Source: CAZAYY01 sp964489525 | GTDB taxonomy: Bacteria > Chloroflexota > Anaerolineae > Anaerolineales > JABWBV01 | Assembly (NCBI GenBank): GCA_964489525.1 | Contig: CAZAYY010000021.1 | Span: forward strand, 4,577-68,576 | Direction of reading: 5' to 3' | Length of the DNA stretch: 64,000 nucleotides | Part shown: positions 43,795 to 52,360 of the stretch, piece by piece | Layout: every line of letters starts with the position of its first letter | Numbering within the stretch: the stretch's first letter is position 1 | Program-made: the position numbers and the translations under genes | Notes under the pieces: generated by a model | What the model was told of the DNA's origin: nothing | Databases searched by the model: none | Seen by the model: only the letters and a program-made list of their open reading frames with translations

Positions 43795-45195
43795 TTATCC
43801 AAGCTTCACAGCAACTTTAGAAATTGTAAACCGATATTTCCCCGAGGCCGCTGGCGGCAGGGCGTCAAATAAGAAAAATTTCACCTGGAACGCCGGGTCG
43901 CCATGGGTGTGAATCACGTCTTCCAAAAATGAAAACACCTTTTGCTGGTCAAATCCAGGGCCAGGCGCCAGTTGAATATGCAGCTCTTCTAACGTTTCCT
44001 GAATGACCCGAAACTGCTGAACCCCTTGTATTTTATAAAACAGGTGCGTAAAAAACTCGCCATGCAGCAGTTTACCAGATGGCGCAGTGATGATATCCGT
44101 TGTCCGGCCCACTACCCCCTGCATAACTGGCAATCCCCGCCCACATGTGCAAGGGCCATCCCCAGGGCTGGCCATATCCCCATTTTCATAGCGAATCAGC
44201 GGCATTGCAAAATTATTCAGATTGGTCACCACCACCCGGCCCGGCGAGCCAGGGGCGACAGGTCGCCCATCGGCGCCCAACAGTTCCAACAAATTGTTTT
44301 CCATCAACACATGCAGCCCGGCATGCGCGCTGCACTCATGGCCAATATTCCCCACTTCTCGGCAGCCATATCGGTCAAAGGCGGGTGCGCGAAAAGCCTG
44401 CTGCAGCAAAGCGCGGTCGGCCGGCGTCAGCACCTCTGTCGAAGTCTGGATGGCCCTGGGACGCACTGGCGGCAGCCCATCTTCCAGGATACCCCTCGCC
44501 AGCATGGTTACAGAAGATACATAAGCCACCAGGATTTCAGGCTGCCAGCGCGCCAGCGCCGTTGCTGCCTGCCGGATGGTATCCTTCCGCAAATCAAATG
44601 TATTAATCCACAGCGTGTTGTATATCACCCGGTCTTTCAAACGCCCCTGCCAACCTTTATGAGTTCGTGCATCATAATCCGACCCCCACAAAAAAGCCCA
44701 ACGCGTCCCCAGTTCGTACCCGGTCATCCGATAATTGCGCAGCAAGTCGGCGTCACCCCAGGCAATATAATTGGCATCCTGGAAGAACGTCAGCGGAAAG
44801 CCAGTCGACCCGCCCGTATGATTTTCCCGCAGCGAAGACCGGTCCACATTCTGCGCCAACAACTCATCCCCATAGATTTGAATATCTTGCTTGGTCAGCA
44901 CTGGCAAAGCCGCCAGGTCCGCTGAAGAACGCACATTTTCCGGGCGCACACCCGCCGCATCCATCCGCCGACGATAAAAAGGCACACAGGCATAAGCATG
45001 TGCAATTAACTTTTGCAACTTGTTGTTTTGCAGTTCCACCAAACGTTCATGCGGCCACCATTGCGACTCTTCGAGGAAAGCGGCATGCCGGCCATAAGGC
45101 TGCCAACCATACACTCCCGCAAAAGCTGTTCGAATCGCCGCCTTGTGAATCTGGTACGCTGTATTCGTAAATATACCTTTTGGTTGTCGAGACAT
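43795..45195 (-). CDS. CapK/PaaK-like adenylate-forming enzyme
   Basis: A 466-residue member of the phenylacetate-CoA-ligase-like group. The motifs are LQKLIAHAYACVPFYRRRM, the ATP loop HTGGSTGFPLTFFQ, DRYGCREVGNIGHEC, and NLNNFAMPLIRYENGDMA. It ends SGKYRFTISKVAVK with the catalytic lysine region. Homologs named CapK occur in capsule clusters and are thought to activate an acyl group for transfer to the polysaccharide (family knowledge; substrate unknown). A CTCGRG cluster near residue 360 resembles the zinc site seen in some members. It is paired with the DUF362 gene ten bases downstream. Confidence 0.88.
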   Translation of the reverse strand: MSRQPKGIFTNTAYQIHKAAIRTAFAGVYGWQPYGRHAAFLEESQWWPHERLVELQNNKLQKLIAHAYACVPFYRRRMDAAGVRPENVRSSADLAALPVLTKQDIQIYGDELLAQNVDRSSLRENHTGGSTGFPLTFFQDANYIAWGDADLLRNYRMTGYELGTRWAFLWGSDYDARTHKGWQGRLKDRVIYNTLWINTFDLRKDTIRQAATALARWQPEILVAYVSSVTMLARGILEDGLPPVRPRAIQTSTEVLTPADRALLQQAFRAPAFDRYGCREVGNIGHECSAHAGLHVLMENNLLELLGADGRPVAPGSPGRVVVTNLNNFAMPLIRYENGDMASPGDGPCTCGRGLPVMQGVVGRTTDIITAPSGKLLHGEFFTHLFYKIQGVQQFRVIQETLEELHIQLAPGPGFDQQKVFSFLEDVIHTHGDPAFQVKFFLFDALPPAASGKYRFTISKVAVKLG

Positions 45196-45275
45196 ATCAG
45201 CCCATATTTACCCGATTACGCCAAAAACCAACAACTTGCCAGTCCTGTGCCCAAGCTGTGACAACGGCATATCCA

Positions 45276-46442
45276 TCATCCCACAACGGGCGTTACAGCC
45301 CTTTTCCTCAGGAGAAATAAATCGGAAAATGCCGCCGCCGCCCCATCCCACGTAAACAACTGTGCCCGTTGGCGCGAGGCTGCGCCCAACTGGCGCGCCA
45401 GGCTCCGATCCTGGGCAAAGCGGGAGAGTACAGCGACGAGGGCTTCAAGGTCATTCCAATCGAACAAAAAACCGTTTTCGCCAGGGAGAACCAGTTCTTC
45501 CATGCCGCCGGCGCGTGTGGCAACAATCGGCAGCCCAGCCGCCATGGCTTCCAGGGTAGCCACGCTCATCCCTTCGTTGAAGGAGGGTAAAACAAATACA
45601 TCCGCGGCGGCGTAGTGGGCAGCAATCTGCTCCCGTGGGATGTAACCAAGAAAATGGACCTGCTCCTGAACACCTAACTCAGCCCCCAGCGCCTGGTAAG
45701 CCAACAGCGAATCGCCATCCCCTACCAGGTGGATTTGTACCGGCAGCGCGGCGTCCATCAACCGGCGCGCCGCCTGGATAAGCAATCGCTGGCCTTTTCG
45801 TTCAATCAAACGCGCCACGCATAAGATATGCAGCGGCCCATCCGCCGGGGAACCGTGCGCCAACGGAAAACGCCCCAAGTCTACACCATTTGGAATGATT
45901 TCGATGGGCAGCGGGCGGTTTTCCACACGGCGAATCATCCGGGCTTCATCCTGGCATTTTGCCACCACGCGCCCCGCCCCACGCCAGACCTGCCGAATCA
46001 TAGGTGTCAATAGCGGATACAACCAGCCGTAGCGTTCTTCAAAACCAGGAATATCGGGGCCGCTCACCCGCACAATATAAGGTAAACCAAAGCGCTTTTT
46101 TAATAACCAGGCCACCACCCCCGCCGGAACCCCACTCCAGGCCATCACCAATTGGTAAGGACAATCCCGATACAGGCGAGCCGCAAAAGGAAAGGCACGT
46201 AAGGCGTAGGCCGCCAAGTCACGATTGCTGGCATGATGGATGTCGCGGCGTCCATCGCGCAGCTTGAACAAACGCAGGTTTTTTCCCAAATTTAGCGCTG
46301 TGTCCGGTTCGGGTCCAGCAGACGTTACAAGGTCAATCTGGATTTCCGGGTGCCCATCAAAACGTTGGAGCAGTGCCTGGTTAACCGTTCCTGTGCCACC
46401 TCCGAGTGGGGGGTATTCATTGTTCAACATTAAGATACGCAT
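45276..46442 (-). CDS. GT4 family glycosyltransferase
   Basis: 388 residues from the ATG at 46442, which overlaps the preceding stop (TGATG). It is a GT-B enzyme. The N-domain begins MRILMLNNEYPPLGGGTGTVNQ, a common mannosyltransferase-like opening. The C-domain has LHILCVARLIERKGQRLLIQAARRL and EX7E in NEGMSVATLEAMAAGLPIVATRAGGMEEL. It adds a sugar on the cytoplasmic face. It is co-translated with the DPM1-like GT2 encoded upstream. Confidence 0.92.
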   Translation of the reverse strand: MRILMLNNEYPPLGGGTGTVNQALLQRFDGHPEIQIDLVTSAGPEPDTALNLGKNLRLFKLRDGRRDIHHASNRDLAAYALRAFPFAARLYRDCPYQLVMAWSGVPAGVVAWLLKKRFGLPYIVRVSGPDIPGFEERYGWLYPLLTPMIRQVWRGAGRVVAKCQDEARMIRRVENRPLPIEIIPNGVDLGRFPLAHGSPADGPLHILCVARLIERKGQRLLIQAARRLMDAALPVQIHLVGDGDSLLAYQALGAELGVQEQVHFLGYIPREQIAAHYAAADVFVLPSFNEGMSVATLEAMAAGLPIVATRAGGMEELVLPGENGFLFDWNDLEALVAVLSRFAQDRSLARQLGAASRQRAQLFTWDGAAAAFSDLFLLRKRAVTPVVG

Positions 46443-47554
46443 CAACCCTGCCCCGAGACCACCCGCCGCACCACGTACAACGGGCGGCGTTTCACTTCCT
46501 CAAAAATCCGGCCAATATATTCGCCCATCACACCGAGGGTGATGAGTTGGATGCCAGACAAGAAAAAAACAGCGACGACGATCGTCGCAAACCCTGGCGG
46601 GCTAAGCCCCACAGTAATCCGCTGCAAAAAATATAACACCGCCAGCAAAATCGACAGCGCCGAGATGCCAAAGCCAATACCGGTGATGGCACGCAGCGGA
46701 AGGTAGCTGAACGAAACCAGGCCATCCAGAGCAAGGTAAAGCAGCCTGCTGAAGGTAAACTTGGGCGTGCCCGCATGGCGGGCATGGCGTTCGTAGGCCA
46801 GGCCGGTCTGGCGCAGACCCACCCAACTGCGAATGCCGCGCACAAAGCGGTTGCGTTCGGGCATCTGCACCAACAAATCTACCACCCGGCGGTCCATAAT
46901 GCAGAAATCGCCAGAATCCAACGGGATGTCAATACTGGCCACACGCTGCAGCAGGCGGTAAAAAAGGGTGTAAGCGAGTCGCTTCAACGGGCCCTCTTTG
47001 CGCTTGGCGCGGATGGCGTAAACAACATCGTAGCCTTCACGCCATTTTTCAATGAACATGGGCAGCACTTCGGGGGGGTCTTGCAGGTCGGCGTCCATGA
47101 TGATGACCGATTGGCCGCGGGCGTATTCCAACCCGGCGCTGATGGCGGCCTGGTGGCCAAAGTTGCGGGCCAGTTCCACCACCACCACCCGCCGGTCCTG
47201 GCCTGCAAACTGCAGGGCCAGCGGCAGGCTCCGGTCGCGGCTGCCATCATCCACGAACACCAGTTCGTAATCGGGCATCTTTTCGCCCAACACGCCAACA
47301 AGCCGGGTGTACAGTTCGGGCAGGTTATCTTCCTCGTTGAAAACGGGAATCACCACCGATACCAGCGGGCGCGGGGAAGCCGGTCCGTTTGGCGGCTGCC
47401 CGGAAGCCTGGGCCTGGGCGAGAACCTGGGCCAGCGCCTGGCAAAACGCCAGTGCCTGGGCAGGGTCCGCCGTGGGAATGCTGCCAGGGGATAAAAACCC
47501 CGGCGGCATTTCGGGCGCAGGTTGGTTAGGTGAGCGGGTTGGTTCGTACGCCAT
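46442..47554 (-). CDS. Polyprenyl-phosphate glycosyltransferase (DPM1/GtrB/ArnC-like GT2)
   Basis: A 370-residue enzyme. An Ala/Gln/Pro-rich tail (1-60) precedes the GT-A domain: VSVVIPVFNEEDNLPELY, LVFVDDGSRD, LARNFGHQAAISAGLEYARG, IIMDADLQDPPEVLP and the QMPERNRFVRGIRSWVG loop. Two C-terminal membrane helices (about 285-350) anchor it. This is the GtrB/ArnC architecture that makes undecaprenyl-phosphate sugar. Its product is the donor needed by the GT-C enzymes of the island, so it is probably the link between the cytoplasmic and outer steps. Confidence 0.92.
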   Translation of the reverse strand: MAYEPTRSPNQPAPEMPPGFLSPGSIPTADPAQALAFCQALAQVLAQAQASGQPPNGPASPRPLVSVVIPVFNEEDNLPELYTRLVGVLGEKMPDYELVFVDDGSRDRSLPLALQFAGQDRRVVVVELARNFGHQAAISAGLEYARGQSVIIMDADLQDPPEVLPMFIEKWREGYDVVYAIRAKRKEGPLKRLAYTLFYRLLQRVASIDIPLDSGDFCIMDRRVVDLLVQMPERNRFVRGIRSWVGLRQTGLAYERHARHAGTPKFTFSRLLYLALDGLVSFSYLPLRAITGIGFGISALSILLAVLYFLQRITVGLSPPGFATIVVAVFFLSGIQLITLGVMGEYIGRIFEEVKRRPLYVVRRVVSGQG

Positions 47555-47596
47555 TCAAAAAGTCCTTAACAGCGGAACTCACTGTGTCCACAGGTG

Positions 47597-47602
47597 ATTA
47601 TA
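47597..47602 (-). promoter_or_regulatory. Candidate -10 of the glycan operon
   Basis: A perfect TATAAT on the minus strand lies in the 91-bp gap between the 47646-49679 gene and the DPM1-like gene, giving a leader of about 36 bases. No clear -35 is seen (TGTTTT at 17 bases). It may allow the genes from 47554 leftwards to be transcribed separately. Confidence 0.4.
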
Positions 47603-47645
47603 ATGCCTTCCGAACCAGTAAAACACATCATTTGAATATCACACC

Positions 47646-49679
47646 TCATTTGCAGGTAATTTCCAATACCTGAACAACCGGCGTTTCGAACAGTACCTGC
47701 GTGCAGGCCGGGCGAAAGCGTTCTTCAAAAACCTGGTAGGCGGCGGCCTGCCTTCCCGATGGATCGCTGGCAGCCATCACCCGTGCATCACCCAGGCTGT
47801 ACAGCAAATGGGTGACGCCCATGGTGTGCAGGGCGGATGCAGCTTCGGGCACACCCAGGTTGGCCAGGGCCAGCCGGGTCCAGGCAGATTGGTCGCCATC
47901 GGGCAGGCAGCGGGGGCAGTAGTAGGTGCGCCCATCGCCCATTTGCAGCACAGCGCTGCCCGGCGGCAGAGAGGTTTGGATAAAGTTCCAGGCAGGGTAG
48001 TTGTCCACCGTGCGCATCAGAAAGGCGGTTTTGCTTTCCTGGCCCAGAGCCACCCGCCAGGGCGCATAAAAAAAGAAGTTCACCGAGGTAAGCACCATGC
48101 TGACCGCTGCCACAAGAACCAGCGCGGCCAGGGGTACAAAGCGCAGCGGCCGCTTTAGCCCCGCCTCGATCCGCTGCAGCACCCAGACCGCCAACACAGC
48201 CCAAAGCGGGAAAACCGGCAGCAAAAACCGGATTTGTTGAGAGCCCAGCGCCCAGGCAATAAAAAGCAGCAGCGAAATTCCAGCAAGCCTATCCAGGCCT
48301 TGCGAATGGGTATGCCGGCGCGCCAGCCAGGGGTATAGCAAAGCCAGGGGAAACAGCGGGCTGAGTGCCTCATACAGCTTGAGGGTGCTGAACTGGCCCG
48401 GCTGGGTGTACAGGTTAAACGGCAGCAAAACAAAATCGAGCAGGCTGCGCCCAACCCCGAAGCTCTGCAGGTAGGTGGAAAGCAGATCCACCCGCAGGGC
48501 GTCCCACCCCGGGCCGCCCCAAAGAATGGGGTAGACCGGGTTTCCGGCCAGCACCCAGCTTTTCAGGTACCAGGGCAGCCCGAACAAGACCGCCGGAAGT
48601 CCATACCAAAGGCCGGCCCAGGCGGCTGCCTGCAGGCGAACCCGCAGCCCAAAACCACGCAAGTCCTGTGAGCGCAAAGCCGCCGCCAGCACCCACAGGC
48701 CAAGCGCAAATGCCCCGGCCAGCGCCAGAGATTTGACGCCAATGACCAGCCCGGCAAAAACCCCGGCCAGCGCCAAAAAATGCTTGTCTTCTGTCTCGCG
48801 CCAGCGCAGCAGCCCAAACACCGCCAGCCCCAAATCCACGGCCCAGAGAATATCCACCAGGGCATCGCTCGCCCAAAGCGGCAGCGCCCAAACCCCAAGC
48901 AAAATCACCAGAGCCATCCAGCCCAGGCGGCCAGCAGGGCCTGCCCAGCGCCGGGCAAAAATCCAGGTCAGCAGCACCAGCCCTAACCCGGCCGAAAAAT
49001 GCACCAGCCGGGCAAAGATGTCGCTGCCAAAAGCCAGGCCAATGGCAAAGAGCATCTCTCCCGCAAAGGGCAGGTTGGCCTGCCAGATGTCCGGCAGCAG
49101 GATGAATCGTCCGGCATCAAAGAAATACCGCAAGGCTTCCAGGTGATACATTATTGCATCATAATGCACGGGCGGGGCAAGCGCCACCAGGCCGGTCATC
49201 GCTGCCACCAGCAAGCCAAACCCCAAACCCAACCAGCCCCAAAAACCCAGGCTGCCCCACCCTGCCCGAGTTTCACGCAGCGCACCCCAGGCGCGGCCCA
49301 AGGCGCTCCAGGCCCCGGCGCTGTTAACCACGCCCGCCGCTGCCAGCCCAACCCCCACCCATATGGGAGAAAATAAACCAAGCAAAGCCAGCGCAGTGAC
49401 ACCCAGGCCCAAAACGCCCTGGCCTAAAAAGAGGGCCAAGGCGCCTTTCTCCAAAGAGGTTAGCCCGGCCAGGCGAAACAGCGCGAAAAGCTTCAACCCT
49501 AACCCCAACGCTGCAAACAGGAACCCTGCCAGCAGAAGCAGCGCAAATAAAGCATCCCAGGCTGCATGCAGGCCCAGGCTGTCCATCCCGCGTTCAGGGG
49601 CCAGCCAGCGGGCAAACGCCAACAGGCTCAAGAACAATATCCAGCCGATTCGGGCCGGGTTGGGGATAAGTGGTTTCAT
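47646..49679 (-). CDS. Polytopic GT-C-like membrane protein (YDAIMYH family)
   Basis: A 677-residue membrane protein, the third paralog with the motif YDAIMYHLEALRYFFDAG (173-190), as in 22629-24617 and 29293-31443. The same following loop, WQANLPFAGEMLFAIG, corresponds to MFWGMPQTGEMLYTWA in the first paralog. About a dozen helices and a soluble C-terminal region of about 130 residues follow. The conserved acidic motif and topology support a GT-C transferase; the substrate is unknown. It is the third gene of a short minus-strand run that begins at 52250. Confidence 0.75.
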   Translation of the reverse strand: MKPLIPNPARIGWILFLSLLAFARWLAPERGMDSLGLHAAWDALFALLLLAGFLFAALGLGLKLFALFRLAGLTSLEKGALALFLGQGVLGLGVTALALLGLFSPIWVGVGLAAAGVVNSAGAWSALGRAWGALRETRAGWGSLGFWGWLGLGFGLLVAAMTGLVALAPPVHYDAIMYHLEALRYFFDAGRFILLPDIWQANLPFAGEMLFAIGLAFGSDIFARLVHFSAGLGLVLLTWIFARRWAGPAGRLGWMALVILLGVWALPLWASDALVDILWAVDLGLAVFGLLRWRETEDKHFLALAGVFAGLVIGVKSLALAGAFALGLWVLAAALRSQDLRGFGLRVRLQAAAWAGLWYGLPAVLFGLPWYLKSWVLAGNPVYPILWGGPGWDALRVDLLSTYLQSFGVGRSLLDFVLLPFNLYTQPGQFSTLKLYEALSPLFPLALLYPWLARRHTHSQGLDRLAGISLLLFIAWALGSQQIRFLLPVFPLWAVLAVWVLQRIEAGLKRPLRFVPLAALVLVAAVSMVLTSVNFFFYAPWRVALGQESKTAFLMRTVDNYPAWNFIQTSLPPGSAVLQMGDGRTYYCPRCLPDGDQSAWTRLALANLGVPEAASALHTMGVTHLLYSLGDARVMAASDPSGRQAAAYQVFEERFRPACTQVLFETPVVQVLEITCK

Positions 49680-49713
49680 CCAATACCTTGTTTGCGGTTC
49701 GTTTACAATCGGC

Positions 49714-51228
49714 CTACCGGGTAAAAATCACAGCCTTATCATCTTCGTAGGCCTTTTGCCAGCCTTCCGCCTCCAAAAAGCGCAGCACAGGCGTGCCTTT
49801 TTCGAGAAACACAACCCGCACCTGCCAGCGGTCCAACACTTGCTGCCAGCCGTCATCTGCCCGCACCACCTGAAGCCACTGGCCGAGGATTTCATCGTTA
49901 TACAAATCCGTCCGCCCATCCACAAAGGTCGGGTATTCAGGCAGCGCCCACAAGATGTAGCCGCCCCAGTTGTAAGAATTGAACAGGTTGCCCGGCGGGC
50001 GGGTTTCTTTTAAGTACTCAACGGCCCTCACCGGGTAGTTGTCGGCAATAAATTTCTCGTTAATCGAAAGTGGCACGACCAGGGTGGTTTTGAGGGCCAC
50101 GACCAGAAATACGACAATCAGCAAAAATAGGTTAACCCGCGATTGCAGCTTGGTGGGAGGACGCTCGCCCAGCTTAAACGGGCGCAGCCCAAGCCACTTT
50201 TGCCAGTGGTCCACCACCAGCCCGGCATGGCGCGAGAGCACAATCGGCGAAGCCAGGGCAAACAGGGCAATGTTGCGCCCTGCCAGCAGGCCCATATAGG
50301 CAAACACAGCCACCAGCAGAAAATCAATCGTCTCCAAACCCCGGCGCGAGGCCCCCACCGCTCCCAGGGTGAGCAGCAGCATCCAGGCAAACGGCTGCAC
50401 GCTCAGGTTTTGAAAATCGGGCGGCTGCCACTCCTGGATGTAGTCCTGCAAAATCTGCATATTGACCGTTTCAAAAGGATAGAGCAGTTGGTCCACCCCA
50501 TAAGGCGAAATGGTCATCGCGACAACCAGGATAAGGCCAACCACAAAAAGCTGCCAGACTTTGCGAAAAGCCTGCGAAACTGCAATGTCCAGGCTCGGGT
50601 CCGGCACCTCACCAAAGGAGCGGGCTTTACGAGCGGCGTTTCTGCGCTTCCACAACGCCCCCAACCAGTCCAGGCTAAAGCCAACCCCGTATACCAGCCC
50701 AATGATAATGCCATTGGCGAAACCACCGTGGCTGTTGGCCCAAACCACCATTAGAATGGGCAACAGCCACAGGCGGTTTTTGCGGTCGTAACGATAGTCC
50801 TCCAGGATAAAGAGAAAGACGCCCGAAAGAAAAAGTGTCATTAAATGCGGCCGGGCAGACCAAAAAATGCCCGAAACGGTAACCGCCAGGATGAGAATAA
50901 AGGCCTTGAGAAATTCTCCGCCTTCCATCGCTTTCCAGACAAAATAAAAAGCGGCTGTAATGATCATCGCCACCCAAAGGTTTAACCAACCGGGGCCAAC
51001 CACCCGGTACACCAACATCAAAGGAATTTGCAGCAGCCAGGCCGGGTAATCCCAATCCTCCCCATAGCGGGTGTAGGAAAAAGGGTCAGTAAGCGGCACC
51101 GCCCGGTTTTCCAGAATCCACTCCCCGGTGCGAATGTGCCACCAGGTGTCGGTGTCCAGCGAAATCCGGGCGGTCATGGCAAACACCGCCAGGAAAGTAA
51201 TCCAAACAAGCAGCCGGCGGGTACTCAC
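49714..51228 (-). CDS. Polytopic membrane protein with DTDTWWHIRTGEW motif
   Basis: 504 residues, GTG start at 51228 with AAGGAG five bases upstream, overlapping the previous stop (GTGA). After helix 1 the loop reads SLDTDTWWHIRTGEWILENRAVPLTDPFSYTRYGEDWDYPAWLLQ, a pattern that recurs in uncharacterised bacterial membrane proteins and fits the GT-C acidic loop. The soluble tail contains NLFNSYNWGGYILWALPEYPTFVDGRTDLY, also recurrent. The function is unknown, but it is most likely glycan related by topology and context. Confidence 0.7.
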   Translation of the reverse strand: MSTRRLLVWITFLAVFAMTARISLDTDTWWHIRTGEWILENRAVPLTDPFSYTRYGEDWDYPAWLLQIPLMLVYRVVGPGWLNLWVAMIITAAFYFVWKAMEGGEFLKAFILILAVTVSGIFWSARPHLMTLFLSGVFLFILEDYRYDRKNRLWLLPILMVVWANSHGGFANGIIIGLVYGVGFSLDWLGALWKRRNAARKARSFGEVPDPSLDIAVSQAFRKVWQLFVVGLILVVAMTISPYGVDQLLYPFETVNMQILQDYIQEWQPPDFQNLSVQPFAWMLLLTLGAVGASRRGLETIDFLLVAVFAYMGLLAGRNIALFALASPIVLSRHAGLVVDHWQKWLGLRPFKLGERPPTKLQSRVNLFLLIVVFLVVALKTTLVVPLSINEKFIADNYPVRAVEYLKETRPPGNLFNSYNWGGYILWALPEYPTFVDGRTDLYNDEILGQWLQVVRADDGWQQVLDRWQVRVVFLEKGTPVLRFLEAEGWQKAYEDDKAVIFTR

Positions 51229-52250
51229 ACTTGCTCCTTTGGATTGAATAAGCGGGTATACCAGCCTTTTCCCATTTCTACCATGGGTTTCTCAAGCGGT
51301 TCCAGCCAGCTTAAGCCCATAGAAACACCCCAGGCTGAGGGTCGTTCAGGTTTATGCAGAAACACCCACAGCACAAAGGGGTAAAGCATGGCTGCGCTGC
51401 GCCAATGTTCTGAAAAACCCATCAACACAATGGGAAGCCACAAAAAACCCCACAAAATGTACCGCTGCCATGTTCGAACCCTGCCCAACGCGGGGAGCAA
51501 GGGGATGTAGTGGTTGACCATCATATAAGGGAATAGCAGAGCACCTGCGCACATCAGGCGGTCGGGGTCACGGTCAAAACGGAGGGTATAGAGCATCATC
51601 CCCAGGGCAGCCGCTCCAAATGGCCAACCCAATCGCCAAGCGCTGATATTGTGAACGCTCACCAGACTTCCAGCATCCTGGGCAACACCTAGTTGGGTTA
51701 TGGGCCATAACCCCCACACCAGAAAAGTGAGCAGGCCAAACACAGCCGCCATCCAAAGCCAACGAAAACGAGCAAACAAAGCCCAAATCACCACCTGAGG
51801 CTTAATCAGCACCAGGGGAATCCCCCAGGGCAGCAGCGCCAGGCCTAAAATCAAAAAGGCATCGGCAGGCCCGTGCGAAAGGCTGACCAGGATTGGGAAG
51901 TTAAACCCTGCCATGGCAACGGCAATGGTATTGTGGGATATTTTCCAGGTATAAAAAGCAACAATGACCCACCCCAGGGCAGTAAACCAGGTTTTCCCTC
52001 CCTCCCAATTAAACAGGCCGAAAAACCAGGCAGACCAGGGCGGGTAAAACCGCAGCCCGTCGGGCTGGGTATAAAAACGGTTCCAGTCCGAAAGTTCATC
52101 CTGGGGCAAAATGGAAAACAACTGCCAAACCAGACCAAAAATCACACCCCAAATTACCAGAGATAACCAGGGTTTGAGCCAGGGATATTGCTTATTTCTG
52201 GCTTCTACCCAGGCAGCCAGCGAAGATTGGGTTGGCGGGTCTTCAGACAT
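51225..52250 (-). CDS. Polytopic membrane protein, possibly GT87-like
   Basis: A 341-residue protein with about nine helices after a polar N-terminus (1-28). The first loop has DELSDWNRFYTQPDGLRFYPPWSAWFF, and a later LVLIKPQVVIWALFARF resembles the KPQ motif of GT87 enzymes, but the GT87 Asp motif is not clear. The length is shorter than usual for GT-C. It is the first gene of a run of three and overlaps the next by four bases. The assignment is weak. Confidence 0.6.
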   Translation of the reverse strand: MSEDPPTQSSLAAWVEARNKQYPWLKPWLSLVIWGVIFGLVWQLFSILPQDELSDWNRFYTQPDGLRFYPPWSAWFFGLFNWEGGKTWFTALGWVIVAFYTWKISHNTIAVAMAGFNFPILVSLSHGPADAFLILGLALLPWGIPLVLIKPQVVIWALFARFRWLWMAAVFGLLTFLVWGLWPITQLGVAQDAGSLVSVHNISAWRLGWPFGAAALGMMLYTLRFDRDPDRLMCAGALLFPYMMVNHYIPLLPALGRVRTWQRYILWGFLWLPIVLMGFSEHWRSAAMLYPFVLWVFLHKPERPSAWGVSMGLSWLEPLEKPMVEMGKGWYTRLFNPKEQV

Positions 52251-52360
52251 TGCAGATGCTTCGAATAACCATTAGAATACACCAAAAGACAACAGCCCTA
52301 AAAATGGGTAATGCTATTATAAAGCATCCTCTACCAACCGACCGATGACCTGAGGGTTAA

